Positions 8,530 to 20,263 of a stretch of 33,791 nucleotides of DNA are shown here, in pieces. A program made the translations under genes and the position numbers. A model generated the notes under the pieces. The model made no database searches. It was not told the origin of the DNA and saw only the letters and a list, made by a program, of their open reading frames with translations. Source of the stretch: Candidatus Macondimonas diazotrophica (GTDB lineage: Bacteria; Pseudomonadota; Gammaproteobacteria; UBA5335); NCBI RefSeq assembly GCF_004684205.1, contig NZ_SRIO01000021.1, positions 1-33,791 on the forward strand, in the 5' to 3' direction. Positions within the stretch are counted from its first letter, which is position 1, and each line of letters opens with the position of its first letter.

Positions 8530-9269
8530 GGCTGCTCCGCCTCCAGCAACCGCCGCACTGCCTTGAGATCGTCCCACGCCCTTGCCTTCTCACGCGGGCT
8601 CCGCAAAAGGTAAGCAGGGTGATAGGTGACCCACACGGGTACCCGTCCGCCGGCCTCACCGATCTGAATTGAATGACACTGGCCCCGCAAGCGACCGATC
8701 GGGGTCGCGACCTGCAACAGGTTCTGGGCGGCAATGCGACCCACGGCAAGGATCAACTGGGGGGCGATCAACGCGATCTGCCGTTCGAGATAAGGGCGGC
8801 ATGCCGCAGCCTGCGCCGGAGTCGGATCCGCGTTCCGGGGTGGGCGGCACTTCAGGATATTGCAGATATAGACCTGTTGGCGCTGCAACCCGATGGCGCG
8901 CAGCATCTCATCGAGCAATCGACCGGCAGGACCGACAAACGGCTCCCCAAGCCGGTCTTCTTCCGCGCCGGGAGCTTCTCCGACGATCAACAATCGAGCG
9001 CTGTGATCCCCGACGCCAAACACTGTTTGCGTCCGGGTCTGGCATAGCTCGCAGGCCCTGCACGCATCCACGCGCGCGCGCAGTGCCGTCCAGTCCAACT
9101 GGCCTATATCCGCCGTTGTCTCCGGTGTGGCAGGTCGCCCCTGAACGCTTGCGGAGGATGGTATGGACATGCCGACGTCCATCGTGGGGCTTTGTGGTTC
9201 GACCACCCGCGGTGTCCACTCGACGATTTCCAGGGAAGCCAGCGCTGCCCGACGTTCCGCAGCATCCAT
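8526..9269 (-). CDS. family 4 (Fe-S) uracil-DNA glycosylase
   Basis: The 247-residue enzyme removes uracil from DNA to begin base-excision repair. The family-4 motif GEAPGAEED (98-106) and the following GEPFVGPAGRLLDEM are present, and the uracil-binding HP of TYHPAYLLR is at 217-218. The four [4Fe-4S] cysteines fit the pattern: C73 and C76 (CELC), C141 (LKCRPP) and C157. The N-terminal 60 residues are poorly conserved and probably flexible, as in other proteobacterial members. I chose the ATG at 9269 because GGAGG lies 8 nt upstream; the TTG at 9284 overlaps that ribosome-binding site. The gene starts 20 nt after leuA and overlaps rimI by 4 nt. Confidence 0.93.
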   Translation of the reverse strand: MDAAERRAALASLEIVEWTPRVVEPQSPTMDVGMSIPSSASVQGRPATPETTADIGQLDWTALRARVDACRACELCQTRTQTVFGVGDHSARLLIVGEAPGAEEDRLGEPFVGPAGRLLDEMLRAIGLQRQQVYICNILKCRPPRNADPTPAQAAACRPYLERQIALIAPQLILAVGRIAAQNLLQVATPIGRLRGQCHSIQIGEAGGRVPVWVTYHPAYLLRSPREKARAWDDLKAVRRLLEAEQP

Positions 9270-9289
9270 CTGGTTGTCCTCCAAGCGCC

Positions 9290-10843
9290 TCAGATTCCCC
9301 CATGCTGGGGATGGGCCCGATCCATCGGCGCCTTGAGCTTGTTCAAGGCATTGAGATAGGCTTTGGCCGAGGCGACGATGATGTCCACATCCGCACCCTG
9401 TCCATTGACGATATGCGCACCATCCGCCAATCGCACCGTCACGTCCCCTTGGGCATCGGTTCCCGAGGTGATGGCATTGACCGAATAGAGCAAGAGTGTT
9501 GCGGTCGCATCGCAGCCCTTGATGATCGCCTTGAAAACCGCGTCGACCGGGCCGGCACCCGTGGCCACCACCCGGCGCTCTGCACCGTCGATGCGCAAGG
9601 TCACCTCAGCCGATGGCAACTCTCCGGTCTCGGAACAAACCTTGAGCGAAACCAACTGTAGGTGTTCGTTGGCGCTGCTCCATTCGACATCGGTCACCAA
9701 GGCCAGCAGATCATCGTCAAAGATCTCGTGCTTTCTATCCGCCAGAATCTTGAAACGCTGAAACGCCTCATTGACTTCCGACTCGCTCTCCAGAACCACA
9801 CCCAGTTCGCTCAGGCGAGTGCGAAAGGCATTTCGGCCGGAATGCTTGCCCAGAACGAGCCGATTGGTATCCCAGCCGACATCTTGGGCGCGCATGATTT
9901 CATAGGTTTCGCGGCTTTTGAGGACGCCGTCCTGATGGATACCGGATTCGTGTGCAAAGGCGTTGGCACCCACTATCGCCTTGTTGGGCTGCACAGGGAA
10001 ACCCGTGATTGTCGAGACCAGCCGGGAACAGGGCACGATCTGAGTCGTGTCGATTGCAAGCTCCAGGTCATAAAAGTCGCGCCGCGTCCGCAGCGCCATC
10101 ACGATTTCCTCCAGCGCTGCATTGCCAGCGCGCTCGCCCAGGCCATTCAGCGTGCACTCCACCTGTCGCGCGCCCTGGGTAACCGCCGCAAGGGAATTGG
10201 CAACCGCCAGCCCCAGGTCGTTATGGCAGTGAACGGAAAAAATCGCCTTGTCACTATTGGGAACCCGTTCGATCAGACGCCCGATGAGCGCGCCGAACTG
10301 CTCGGGAACGTTATAGCCGACGGTATCGGGAATGTTGATGGTGCGAGCGCCCGCCTTGATCACGGCCTCCACGATGCGACACAGGAAGTCAGGTTCCGAA
10401 CGCCCGGCATCTTCCGGAGAAAACTCCACATCATCCGTATACTGACGGGCATGACGCACGGCCCATACGGCCTGCTCCACTACCTCGTCGGGCTGCAAAC
10501 CGAGTTTGCGCTCCATATGGATCGGCGATGTCGCGATGAACGTATGGATACGACCACGGGCAGCGGGCCTCAACGCTTCGGCCGCCCGATCGATATCTTC
10601 ACCCTTGGCACGGGCCAGCGCGCAGACGATACTCTCGCGCACCGTCTCGGCAACCGCACGCACCGCAGCGAAGTCATCCGGACTGGCAATCGGAAAACCC
10701 GCCTCGATGACATCCACACGCAAGCGTTCCAACGCGCTCGCGATGCGCAACTTCTCCTCACGGGTCATCGACGCACCCGGACTTTGTTCACCATCCCGCA
10801 GCGTAGTGTCGAAAATCATCAGATGGGGAATCGAGGATCCCAT
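9290..10843 (-). CDS. leuA: 2-isopropylmalate synthase
   Basis: The 517-residue protein condenses acetyl-CoA with 2-oxoisovalerate in the first committed step of leucine synthesis. The catalytic barrel carries [16 protein letters not shown] near the N-terminus, with the metal-binding Asp, and the [17 protein letters not shown] block containing the HxH metal ligands. [14 protein letters not shown] and [12 protein letters not shown] follow. The C-terminal part after about residue 390 is the LeuA allosteric domain, which senses leucine. The length is standard for the long form. I prefer the ATG at 10843, 7 nt after GGAG; a GTG two codons earlier is too close to it. It lies 53 nt after pssA. Confidence 0.96.
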   Translation of the reverse strand: MGSSIPHLMIFDTTLRDGEQSPGASMTREEKLRIASALERLRVDVIEAGFPIASPDDFAAVRAVAETVRESIVCALARAKGEDIDRAAEALRPAARGRIHTFIATSPIHMERKLGLQPDEVVEQAVWAVRHARQYTDDVEFSPEDAGRSEPDFLCRIVEAVIKAGARTINIPDTVGYNVPEQFGALIGRLIERVPNSDKAIFSVHCHNDLGLAVANSLAAVTQGARQVECTLNGLGERAGNAALEEIVMALRTRRDFYDLELAIDTTQIVPCSRLVSTITGFPVQPNKAIVGANAFAHESGIHQDGVLKSRETYEIMRAQDVGWDTNRLVLGKHSGRNAFRTRLSELGVVLESESEVNEAFQRFKILADRKHEIFDDDLLALVTDVEWSSANEHLQLVSLKVCSETGELPSAEVTLRIDGAERRVVATGAGPVDAVFKAIIKGCDATATLLLYSVNAITSGTDAQGDVTVRLADGAHIVNGQGADVDIIVASAKAYLNALNKLKAPMDRAHPQHGGI

Positions 10844-10896
10844 GTTCACTCTCCAAAGCCTGCTGGAACGCGCCGGCTAACGATGACCCGCCAGCA

Positions 10897-11688
10897 TCAA
10901 TCGAGAACGGCCCGCTTCCTGCGGCGGCGCCACGCGGCCTGAGCAACGCCGACGAGCATGTAGCCAAAAAAACCGAGAAACAAGATCAGCGGCGGATTGA
11001 ATGCGATCAGAACCAATCCGCCGACCATGATCAGTAGATAACGAAACGGCACCCGCTCAGCGAGCTTGATGTCCTTGAAGCTGTAATAGCGGATATTGCT
11101 GACCATGAGCGCACCGGCACTGGCCGTGACCAATGCCGCCGGGATGCTCATGGTGACTCCGCTGATTCCGCTATCGGCACAGACCCACACCAGGCCGGTC
11201 ACCGCCGCAGCCGCCGACGGGCTCGGCAGCCCGACGAAGTAGCGTCGGCTGATCTCAGTCGATTGGGTATTGAAGCGAGCCAACCGGAGCGCGGCACCGA
11301 CGGCATAGATGAATGCGGTGAGCCAGCCAACCTGCCCCCAGTGCCAGCCAAACTGGGACAGTTCGCGCAGCGCCCAGAGATAGACGATCAAACTGGGCGC
11401 CAACCCGAAACTCACCATGTCCGCCAGGCTGTCGTACTCGCGACCGAATTCGCTCTGTGTATGGGTCAGTCGTGCAACCCGCCCATCCAGACCGTCGAGC
11501 AAGCCCGCCAGGAAAACGGCCATCGCCGCCTGCAGAAACAGCCCATCGATCGCCGCAACAATGCCATAGAACCCGCCGAAAAGCGTTCCAGTCGTCAGCA
11601 GATTGGGCAGCAGATAGATTCCGCGGCGGCGTGGCCGTCGGGGTTGTTGCGGCGCAGACGGCAGGGCGGATTCATCCACGTCAGGCAT
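10897..11688 (-). CDS. pssA: CDP-diacylglycerol--serine O-phosphatidyltransferase
   Basis: The 263-residue integral membrane protein makes phosphatidylserine from CDP-diacylglycerol and serine, the precursor of phosphatidylethanolamine. The CDP-alcohol phosphatidyltransferase signature is complete: D68-G69, A72-R73, G82, D86 and D90 (DGRVAR...EFGREYDSLAD). An arginine-rich segment (PRRPRRRG, about 16-23) precedes the first of several hydrophobic spans. PNLLTTGTLFGGFYGI is the usual PssA N-terminal motif. The ATG at 11688 has AGGAG 8 nt upstream; the GTG six codons earlier contributes to that site and is less likely. pssA between ilvC and leuA is seen in many beta- and gammaproteobacteria. Confidence 0.95.
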   Translation of the reverse strand: MPDVDESALPSAPQQPRRPRRRGIYLLPNLLTTGTLFGGFYGIVAAIDGLFLQAAMAVFLAGLLDGLDGRVARLTHTQSEFGREYDSLADMVSFGLAPSLIVYLWALRELSQFGWHWGQVGWLTAFIYAVGAALRLARFNTQSTEISRRYFVGLPSPSAAAAVTGLVWVCADSGISGVTMSIPAALVTASAGALMVSNIRYYSFKDIKLAERVPFRYLLIMVGGLVLIAFNPPLILFLGFFGYMLVGVAQAAWRRRRKRAVLD

Positions 11689-11719
11689 CGAGACTGCTCC
11701 TGTCACCCGTCACGGCAGA

Positions 11720-11744
11720 TTCGGTCGCGTTATCTGCGACCGAA
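11720..11744. repeat. perfect 9-7-9 inverted repeat upstream of pssA
   Basis: TTCGGTCGC and GCGACCGAA flank a 7-nt spacer, 32-56 nt before the pssA ATG. There is no T-tract, so it is unlikely to be a terminator for ilvC. It could be an operator, or an RNA hairpin in a pssA leader (processing or stability). Confidence 0.5.
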
Positions 11745-11848
11745 ATCCTGAAAGTCGCTCGGCCCTGGGGCAGATGAAACCACGTCACAGTCGTCCCTGC
11801 TCAGGGAAGTCGTCGCACAATGCGGCTTGCATACCGCTCCGGGACTGC

Positions 11849-13416
<1,568 letters not shown>

Positions 13417-13418
13417 GC

Positions 13419-15122
13419 TTACACCAGAATCATTTCGTTCTGCCCGGCACCGGCCGGGATCATGGGATACACATTCTCGGTCTGATCGGTCACGAAATCG
13501 AGCAACACCAACCGATCCTTCATCGCCAGCGCTTCGTCCAGCGCCGCCCGCACATCGCCCGGCCGCTCGATACGCCGGCCAACGTGGCCGAATGCCTCGG
13601 CGAGACCCACGAAATCGGGCAGTGCTTCCATATAGGACATGGCGTAGCGTTTCTGGTAGAAGAACTCCTGCCACTGGCGCACCATGCCCATGTAGCGGTT
13701 GTTCAACAGCACGATCTTGATCGGCAGGCCGTATTGCAGCGCCGTGGACAGCTCCTGGATGCACATGATGAAGCTGGCCTCGCCAGTGACACAGGCCACC
13801 GTTTCCTTCGGAAAGGCCAACTGCGCCCCGATGGCCGCAGGCAGACCGAAGCCCATGGTGCCGAGACCGCCCGAGTTGATCCAGCGATTCGGCTTGTCGA
13901 ATTTGTAGTATTGGGCAGCCCACATCTGATGCTGGCCCACATCGGAGGTGACGTAGGCGTCGCCACCGGTCGCCGCATAGAGCTGCTCGATCACATACTG
14001 CGGCTTGATCAGCTCATCATTGGCCTTGTAAGCCAAACATTCCGTGGCGCGCCATTCCTCAATCTGCCGCCACCATTCTCCCAGGGCCTGAGCATCGGGA
14101 CCGCGTCCGGCAGCGCGCGTTTCCTCGAGCAGGGCCACCATCTGCCCCAAGACGTTCCGCACAGAACCGACGATCGGGATGTCCACCCGCACGGTTTTGG
14201 AAATCGACGCGGGATCGATGTCCACATGCACGATCTTGGCGTAGGGACAGAATTTTTCGATGTTGCCGGTTACCCGGTCATCGAAACGGGCACCGATGGC
14301 GATCAGCACGTCGCAATGGTGCATCGCCATATTGGCTTCGTAGGTGCCATGCATGCCCAGCATCCCCACGAACTGCCGATCGGTTGCAGGATACCCACCC
14401 AGCCCCATGAGGGTGTTGGTGACCGGATAACCCAGTTGCCGGCAGACTTGGGTGAACACCTCCGCCGCACCGTCGAGCACCACCCCGCCGCCGGAATAGA
14501 TCATGGGGCGTTTGGCGGACAGCATCAGCTCCAGCGCCTTGCGGATCTGGCCCGGATGACCCTTGTCGACCGGACGGTAGGAACGCATGTCCACCCGCTC
14601 GGGATAACTGAATTCACTGCGCGCGATGAGCACGTCCTTGGGGATGTCCACCACCACCGGACCCGGGCGGCCGCTGGTGGCAATGTAGAATGCCTTCTTG
14701 ATGGTCGCCGCGAGATCGGCGACATCTTTCACCAGAAAGTTGTGTTTCACGCAGGGACGGGTAATGCCCACCGAGTCGACTTCCTGGAAAGCATCCGAAC
14801 CGATCACCCCGGTCGGCACCTGGCCGGTCAAGATGACCATCGGGATGGAATCCATGTAGGCCGTCGCAATCCCGGTTACGGCATTGGTCACGCCTGGGCC
14901 GGAGGTGACCAGCACCACGCCAGGACGGCCGGTCGCGCGCGCGTAGCCATCCGCTGCATGGGTCGCGCCCTGTTCGTGGCGTACCAGAATATGCTTGACG
15001 ACATCCTGCAGATTGAGCGCATCGTAGAGCGGCAGAACCGCCCCACCGGGATAACCAAAAACATATTCCACCGCCTCGCGCTTGAGGCTTTCGACGACGA
15101 TTTCCGAACCGGACAATTCCAC
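13419..15122 (-). CDS. ilvB: acetolactate synthase large (catalytic) subunit
   Basis: The ThDP-dependent enzyme (567 aa) makes 2-acetolactate from pyruvate or 2-aceto-2-hydroxybutyrate with 2-oxobutyrate. [17 protein letters not shown] and [18 protein letters not shown] (with the catalytic Glu) open the PYR domain. The FAD/ThDP region and [17 protein letters not shown], typical of AHAS, follow. The ThDP motif reads GEA rather than GDG; similar GE variants occur in related bacterial AHAS as I recall them. I chose a GTG start at 15122: AGGAG lies 8 nt upstream and the family's conserved ELSG-EIVV begins right there. In-frame starts at 15167 (ATG) and 15227 (GTG) lack a good ribosome-binding site. 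It heads the operon. Confidence 0.94.
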   Translation of the reverse strand: MELSGSEIVVESLKREAVEYVFGYPGGAVLPLYDALNLQDVVKHILVRHEQGATHAADGYARATGRPGVVLVTSGPGVTNAVTGIATAYMDSIPMVILTGQVPTGVIGSDAFQEVDSVGITRPCVKHNFLVKDVADLAATIKKAFYIATSGRPGPVVVDIPKDVLIARSEFSYPERVDMRSYRPVDKGHPGQIRKALELMLSAKRPMIYSGGGVVLDGAAEVFTQVCRQLGYPVTNTLMGLGGYPATDRQFVGMLGMHGTYEANMAMHHCDVLIAIGARFDDRVTGNIEKFCPYAKIVHVDIDPASISKTVRVDIPIVGSVRNVLGQMVALLEETRAAGRGPDAQALGEWWRQIEEWRATECLAYKANDELIKPQYVIEQLYAATGGDAYVTSDVGQHQMWAAQYYKFDKPNRWINSGGLGTMGFGLPAAIGAQLAFPKETVACVTGEASFIMCIQELSTALQYGLPIKIVLLNNRYMGMVRQWQEFFYQKRYAMSYMEALPDFVGLAEAFGHVGRRIERPGDVRAALDEALAMKDRLVLLDFVTDQTENVYPMIPAGAGQNEMILV

Positions 15123-15192
15123 GCTCGCTGCTCCTGACCCGAATGGGCCTTCCACCGCAACCGGCATACGTTCAATCGCTATGCCGCAAACG

Positions 15193-15214
15193 AAAAAAGA
15201 CGCCTGCTGGCGCC
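15193..15214 (-). terminator. terminator-like hairpin in the ilvB leader (possible attenuator)
   Basis: On the - strand, GGCGCC, a 4-nt loop and GGCGTC form a 6-bp stem (one G-T pair) followed at once by six T's. It lies about 70 nt upstream of the proposed ilvB GTG. The position in the leader of a branched-chain operon suggests attenuation, but I see no leader peptide rich in Ile, Val or Leu. A short ATG frame of 14 codons overlaps it. Confidence 0.4.
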
Positions 15215-15343
15215 ATGTGGCTAGCACCCCCTGCAGAAGGGTGAACTGCCAAAAATACTTGTCCCCCCCTTGGAAATCAAGTCAAATTGTGCGTTTGGCC
15301 CTCGCCCGGATCGGTCACCCGCTTCTTCAGGAGACTCTCGAAA

Positions 15344-17008
15344 ATGCGCGCATCAGCATTCCATCTCTCGACCACCCGTGAAATCCCGGCAGGTGCCGAA
15401 ACCGTGAGCCATCAACTGATGCTCCGCGCTGGCATGATCCGCCAGCTGGCCTCCGGTCTCTATACGTGGTTGCCACTGGGTCTGCGCGTGCTGCGGCGCG
15501 TCGAACAGATCGTGCGCGAGGAAATGGATCGCAGCGGTGCCCTGGAGCTGCTGATGCCCGTGGTCCAGCCTGCCGAGCTGTGGCAGGAATCCGCGCGCTG
15601 GGAGCAGTACGGCCCCGAGCTGTTGCGCTTTACCGATCGTCACCAGCGTCCGTTCTGCCTGGGACCGACCCACGAAGAAGTGATCACCGATCTATTCCGC
15701 CGGGAGATTCACAGCCACCGCCAGCTGCCGGTCAACTTCTATCAGATCCAGACCAAGTTCCGCGATGAAATCCGGCCGCGTTTCGGCATCATGCGCGCGC
15801 GTGAATTCCTGATGAAGGATGCCTATTCCTTCCATCTGGACAAAGACTGCCTGGATCGCACCTATCAGGTCATGTACGAGACCTATACCCGCATCTTCAC
15901 CCGCCTTGGCCTCAACTTCCGGGCCGTCCGTGCCGATTCAGGAAGCATCGGCGGCAGCTTTTCCCATGAATTCCACGTGCTGGCCGAGTCTGGGGAGGAC
16001 GCCATCGTGTTCTCGAACGGCAGCGACTATGCCGCGAACATCGAGTTGGCTGCGGCACTGCCGCCGAAAGATGCGCGTCCCGTGCCCGGACAGCCAATGA
16101 CCCAGATCGCTCTGGACGATGCCACGGAGAGCCGGGTCACCGTGAGCTGGATGATGGGAAATGACGGCACGCCGGTCGGTCTGGTCTTGCGCGAGGAACA
16201 TCGGTTGAATGCGATCAAGGCGGAAAAACTTCCCCAACTGGCCATCCCGCTGAAGCCCGTCGCGGCCGATGCGCTGGCGGCCCTCAAGGGTCATGCGCCC
16301 CACGCGGGCATGAACCTCATCGTCGATCATGCGGCAGCCGTCCTCGGCGATTTTACGTGGATCGACCCAGGTACCGGAAATGCATGGGCACACGTGAATT
16401 GGGGGCGCGATCTGCCCGAACCCACCTGTGCCGATCTGCGCGAGGTCACCGTGGGCGATCCCAGTCCCGAGGATGAGGGGACGCTCGAAATCGCACGCGG
16501 AATCGAAGTCGGTCACATTTTCCAGCTTGGCACCAAATACAGTGCTGCGCTCAATGCCCAGGTGCTGGACGACGCTGGCCAGAATCGAACCGTGATCATG
16601 GGTTGTTACGGCATCGGTGTCTCCCGCGTCGTGGCCGCAGCCATCGAGCAGAATCACGACGAGCGGGGGATCTGCTGGCCCCAGGCGCTAGCGCCGTTCG
16701 ACGTCGCCCTGGCGCCGATGCACTACGCCAAATCGGCGACCGTACGCGACGCGACCGATGCCCTGTATGCCGAACTGCAGGCCGCGGGCATCCGCGTGCT
16801 TCTGGATGATCGCAACCTTCGCCCCGGAGTGATGTTCGCCGACCTGGAACTGATCGGCATCCCGCATCGCATCGTCATCAGCGAACGCACGCTCGGGCAT
16901 CATCAGGTGGAGTACCAAGCGCGTCATGCTCCGGAATCCCAGCTCATCGGCCGAGAGGACATTCTTGCCCTGCTGCGCGATGCCCTCGAGCCACAGGATC
17001 GATCCTGA
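15344..17008 (+). CDS. proS: prolyl-tRNA synthetase (bacterial type)
   Basis: The 554-residue class II synthetase charges tRNA-Pro. Motif 1 region GLYTWLPLG is at 38-46; [21 protein letters not shown] is motif 2 and [13 protein letters not shown] is motif 3. Between motifs 2 and 3 sits the roughly 180-residue insertion with editing function, starting near [13 protein letters not shown] and containing the LRE-EHRLN region, so this is the bacterial long form. The C-terminal anticodon-binding domain (VALAPMHY..., [26 protein letters not shown]) is complete. The ATG at 15344 has AGGAG 10 nt upstream; upstream in-frame codons are not conserved. It is divergent from ilvB and its stop overlaps the next start as TGATG. 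Confidence 0.96.
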   Translation: MRASAFHLSTTREIPAGAETVSHQLMLRAGMIRQLASGLYTWLPLGLRVLRRVEQIVREEMDRSGALELLMPVVQPAELWQESARWEQYGPELLRFTDRHQRPFCLGPTHEEVITDLFRREIHSHRQLPVNFYQIQTKFRDEIRPRFGIMRAREFLMKDAYSFHLDKDCLDRTYQVMYETYTRIFTRLGLNFRAVRADSGSIGGSFSHEFHVLAESGEDAIVFSNGSDYAANIELAAALPPKDARPVPGQPMTQIALDDATESRVTVSWMMGNDGTPVGLVLREEHRLNAIKAEKLPQLAIPLKPVAADALAALKGHAPHAGMNLIVDHAAAVLGDFTWIDPGTGNAWAHVNWGRDLPEPTCADLREVTVGDPSPEDEGTLEIARGIEVGHIFQLGTKYSAALNAQVLDDAGQNRTVIMGCYGIGVSRVVAAAIEQNHDERGICWPQALAPFDVALAPMHYAKSATVRDATDALYAELQAAGIRVLLDDRNLRPGVMFADLELIGIPHRIVISERTLGHHQVEYQARHAPESQLIGREDILALLRDALEPQDRS

Positions 17009-17592
17009 TGGCCCGGACACTGCGCGCGATCCGAACCCTAGTTCTTTCAGCCGCCCTGCTGACCGCAACCGCAACCGCGAATCCCGCGGCTGAAGCGCCG
17101 GACCCGGAACTGCGCGCGGTGCTCATGACCGCAGTCGAAATCAGCGAAAGCTTCGAGGATCGCTACGACGCGGAAGTCTGGTTAACGGACATGTCAGGTC
17201 GCCTGGAGCACCGAATCCCCGACCCCGTTCAGCGCGTCGCGCTGCTGCGCTACGTACATCGCGAGGCCACACGGGCGCAGCTGTCACCGGAACTGGTATT
17301 GGCGGTCATTGAGGTGGAAAGCAATTTCGACCCTTATGCGATTTCCAGTGCAGGCGCCCTCGGTCTGATGCAGGTGATGCCCTTCTGGCTGCACGAGATC
17401 GGCCGTCCAGCAGACAATCTGTTCCACATCCCGACGAATCTGCGCTTCGGCTGCACCATCCTCAAACACTATCTCGATAAGGAGCGGGGCAACCTGTCGC
17501 GCGCCCTGGCCCGTTATAACGGCAGCCTTGGGCGGGATTTCTATCCAAACCGGGTCATGAGTGCACTTGACCGGCGCTGGCTGGTCCCCTAA
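17008..17592 (+). CDS. SLT-type lytic transglycosylase
   Basis: The 194-residue exported protein has an N-terminal signal peptide (hydrophobic LVLSAALLTATATA, likely cleavage near 24). The SLT domain covers about 80-190: E104 in VIEVESNFDPYAISSAGALG is the expected catalytic glutamate, followed by LGLMQVMP and ALARYNGSLGRDFYPNRV. Such enzymes cleave the glycan strand of peptidoglycan in the periplasm to give 1,6-anhydro ends. It overlaps the proS stop by one base and is therefore translationally coupled. A small SLT gene directly after proS is a pattern I know from gammaproteobacteria. The specific subtype cannot be fixed from sequence alone. Confidence 0.9.
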   Translation: MARTLRAIRTLVLSAALLTATATANPAAEAPDPELRAVLMTAVEISESFEDRYDAEVWLTDMSGRLEHRIPDPVQRVALLRYVHREATRAQLSPELVLAVIEVESNFDPYAISSAGALGLMQVMPFWLHEIGRPADNLFHIPTNLRFGCTILKHYLDKERGNLSRALARYNGSLGRDFYPNRVMSALDRRWLVP

Positions 17593-17640
17593 TCAGCGGC
17601 GCCGGCAGGTATGCCGGGTCACCACCCATCGACCCGCGCC

Positions 17641-18795
17641 TCACGCTTTCCGATGCAAGAGGTCTGCGTAAACCTTCGCCAGTGCTTGACCCTGCTGCGC
17701 TGCATCGAACCCGCGCGCAAGATGGGCTCGACCCTGAAGGAGCCAGTCGTCCCACGACGATTGCGCAATCCAATCCTCGATCGCCATGGCGAGCGCATCA
17801 GGGTTTCCCTCCGGTGCCAAACGCGTGTGCCAGCTCTTTGGCAGAACGTGAGGAATGTCACAATGCAGGGTCGCCACCGCGGGCATGCCGCTGGCCACCA
17901 TTTCCAGCAATACAATCGGCGCGCCCCCTTCGGTATCGCCATCGGCGGCGGTCCGGCTCGGCGCCAGGAACAGATGGTGGGCATAGGCTTCCCGCCAAAG
18001 CACCTCGGGCGGTTGAAAGCCCAGCATGCGGGTATGCGGCGCCAGGCCGGTCTGCGTCAGCGCTTCGAGAATACGAGCTTTCTCGGCTTGGCTCGCGGCA
18101 TCGCCACCGGCATCCCCGATGAGCGTGAGCGCCACTGGATAGTGACGGCGAACTCGGGCCAGGGCCGCCAAGCCGTCTGGAAATCCCTTCTTTTCCCGAA
18201 AACTCGCCGCCATCAGAACCCGCAGGGGTTCCCCACCGGACAACCGGCGCGGCCGAAACGCAATGGCCGACATATCGACGCCAAGCGCATGAGTCCGGCA
18301 ACGCTCGGGGGAACACCCCAACTGCTGCAGGCAGGCAGCCATATGCGGGCCTTCGCATAACACCTGATCGACGCGCGCGAACAGCTCGCGATAGCGGGCG
18401 CGCCAGCGCTGGTCGCGCTGCGGCAACATATTGACGTCGAACCCATAGAAGCTCACGACATGCGTCGCGCCCAATCGCTGTGGCATGCGGCCCATGCCCC
18501 AACCGACGTGACCAAAGTGGCTGTGCACCACATCGGGATCGAACCGGCGCGCAATCGTTTCGACAAAGCCGAACTCGGTTCGCAACCCCAGGCGCTTCAG
18601 CATCTTGTCCCACAACCTGCGCGACCTGCCAGCCTGCTCGAATACCCACAAGTCTTCGACCGCGAACTGCGTCCGGTTTTCGGTCGTATCGGCAATGATT
18701 CGCTGGCGGATGCCACTCGGCAATGCACGAATCTGCCGATCAAGCCAAGTCTGGGTCTGTGGCAGCCAGACAGGAAGGCGATGCAGCACCCGCAT
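17641..18795 (-). CDS. glycosyltransferase family 4 protein
   Basis: The 384-residue protein has a GT-B fold. The N-terminal half has DVVHSHFGHVGWGMG and VVSFYGFDVN, typical of GT4 acceptor domains. The C-terminal half carries LRVLMAASFREKKGFPDGL, the nucleotide-sugar binding stretch, and GGAPIVLLEMVASGMPAVAT, which contains the conserved EX7E-like region. It probably transfers a hexose in the cytoplasm during assembly of an exopolysaccharide or O-antigen repeat. The ATG at 18795 lies one base after the flippase stop; an ATG at 18813 inside the flippase gene is the alternative. A short hairpin (17602-17617) separates it from the convergent transglycosylase gene. Donor and acceptor are unknown. 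Confidence 0.85.
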   Translation of the reverse strand: MRVLHRLPVWLPQTQTWLDRQIRALPSGIRQRIIADTTENRTQFAVEDLWVFEQAGRSRRLWDKMLKRLGLRTEFGFVETIARRFDPDVVHSHFGHVGWGMGRMPQRLGATHVVSFYGFDVNMLPQRDQRWRARYRELFARVDQVLCEGPHMAACLQQLGCSPERCRTHALGVDMSAIAFRPRRLSGGEPLRVLMAASFREKKGFPDGLAALARVRRHYPVALTLIGDAGGDAASQAEKARILEALTQTGLAPHTRMLGFQPPEVLWREAYAHHLFLAPSRTAADGDTEGGAPIVLLEMVASGMPAVATLHCDIPHVLPKSWHTRLAPEGNPDALAMAIEDWIAQSSWDDWLLQGRAHLARGFDAAQQGQALAKVYADLLHRKA

Positions 18796-18796
18796 A

Positions 18797-20263
18797 TCAG
18801 ATCTGCCTGTCATGATCACGCAGGCCCAGCCATCGTTTCGCCAAGGTCCATTCCTCCGGCAGGAATGCGTAGCCGGCGAGCAAGTAAGCCAATCCTCCGA
18901 GTACCATCGAAACACCCATTACCGCGAATGGACTCCACCCAACCGGAAGCGACAACAGGGCCATTATCGCTGCCATGATCGTGGCGGCAGACAGGGGTCG
19001 CCCAAGATTGACGAAGTATCCCACTGCACAGGGCCCCAGAACCGGTCGAATCAGCGCCGCGTAGGCCACTGCGAAAAACGCAGACTGAAGCGCCAGCAAG
19101 GCAGCAGCCACGCCCATGGCTGCGCCGAGGGAGGCCCCCAAGGCAATTGCCGGCAGCTGCAGGAGCGTGATGGCGAGATTCGCGGAAAACCCCCGGCCGG
19201 CGCGTCCCTGCGACAACAGCAAGGCACCCGCAGGATTCCCAATGGTACGGAACACAGCAACACCCGCCAGCAGTTGCACCAGCCCGACCGATGGCGTCCA
19301 TCGCTCGCCGAATACCGCTGGCACGAACACAGGCGCCAGTATCGCAAGGGCGATGAACAACGGAAAGTTTACGGCTCCCAAGAGACGCTGAGCCTGAAAG
19401 TAGCCATGTTGCAATCGGCGGCGATCTCCCTGGATCCGCGCGAACAACGGGAACGCCACTCGCATCACCACCGGGTTGAGGCGCGCCAGCGGCTGCAGGG
19501 TCATCTGCCAGGCCAGATGGTAGTACCCCAACGCTTCAACCCCAAGCAGCGCACCGACCAGCAGCTGATCGATCCGGGTATTGATCAAGGCCAGAGTCCG
19601 CTCGCCCATCTGAAATACCCCGAATCGGAGATCGCCATGCAGATCACGCCAGGAAAACCGGCTCAGCGGCGCGTGATCCTGCCATCCTCGAACGGCAATC
19701 GGTACGGTGCGGACCATTGCGTTGGCCAGCTGACCCCAGATCAGTGCGTAGACACCAGCCCCGGCCGCGGCCGTGGCAATGGCCACAGACACCCCTGCCA
19801 CGCTGCCTGCCATCTCGGCCATTGCGATGGGCTTGAAGTGCAGTTCTTTCTGCAGCAGGGTCTGAAATCCCTGTCCCAGGGGCAGGATCAGCAGCGAAGC
19901 GCCTGCCCAGGGCAGCAACGGCGCGAGCGCTGGATTGCCCAGAAGGTGGGCCAGAACAGGTGAAAATACGCACACTGCGGTAAACAAACCGCATCCCGAA
20001 ATCACATTGAGCCAGTAAAAGGCCGCGAACCGGCGCGGCGCCACCGATCCACGCGCAATCAACGCCTGAGACAGCCCCAGATCGGCATAGCTCTGTACAA
20101 ACGCCAGCACCACCATGACCAGAGCCATGAGCCCGAAATCCGCCGGATCCAGCAGGCGCGCCAGAACGGCCACCTGAATCAGTTGCAGCACATTGCCCAC
20201 CGCTGCGGCGAGTGCGGTCCAGCGTGTTCCCGACAGCGCCTGTCGACGCAGCCCCTCAGCCAT
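18797..20263 (-). CDS. polysaccharide flippase (MOP superfamily, WzxC-like)
   Basis: The 488-residue hydrophobic protein has 12 or more probable membrane spans. The N-terminus GTRWTALAAAVGNVLQLIQVAVLARLLDPADFGLMAL is characteristic of polysaccharide-export flippases, as is DQLLVGALLGVEALGYYHLAWQM in the middle. Such proteins move lipid-linked repeat units across the inner membrane. It is transcribed ahead of the GT4 gene with one base between them, so they form an operon. It starts 180 nt from the divergent small exported protein. No clear Shine-Dalgarno precedes the ATG. The substrate is not predictable. Confidence 0.9.
   Translation of the reverse strand: MAEGLRRQALSGTRWTALAAAVGNVLQLIQVAVLARLLDPADFGLMALVMVVLAFVQSYADLGLSQALIARGSVAPRRFAAFYWLNVISGCGLFTAVCVFSPVLAHLLGNPALAPLLPWAGASLLILPLGQGFQTLLQKELHFKPIAMAEMAGSVAGVSVAIATAAAGAGVYALIWGQLANAMVRTVPIAVRGWQDHAPLSRFSWRDLHGDLRFGVFQMGERTLALINTRIDQLLVGALLGVEALGYYHLAWQMTLQPLARLNPVVMRVAFPLFARIQGDRRRLQHGYFQAQRLLGAVNFPLFIALAILAPVFVPAVFGERWTPSVGLVQLLAGVAVFRTIGNPAGALLLSQGRAGRGFSANLAITLLQLPAIALGASLGAAMGVAAALLALQSAFFAVAYAALIRPVLGPCAVGYFVNLGRPLSAATIMAAIMALLSLPVGWSPFAVMGVSMVLGGLAYLLAGYAFLPEEWTLAKRWLGLRDHDRQI

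Noticed and set aside
13770-13800. ThDP motif GEA in place of GDG in ilvB as a sign of inactivity
   Set aside because: GE variants occur, as I recall, in related proteobacterial acetolactate synthases, and all other motifs are intact.
13584-15137. Long + strand open frame (over 500 codons) opposite ilvB
   Set aside because: The translation is His/Gly/Asp-rich without family motifs and mirrors ilvB, whose motifs are unmistakable. Long antisense frames are expected at this GC content.
17602-17617. Short hairpin between the transglycosylase and GT4 genes as a terminator
   Set aside because: The stem is only 6 bp and no T-tract follows on either strand.
18605-19963. Long + strand open frame opposite the flippase
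   Set aside because: Composition is rich in Gln, Arg and His with no membrane or domain pattern; the - strand frame is a clear flippase.
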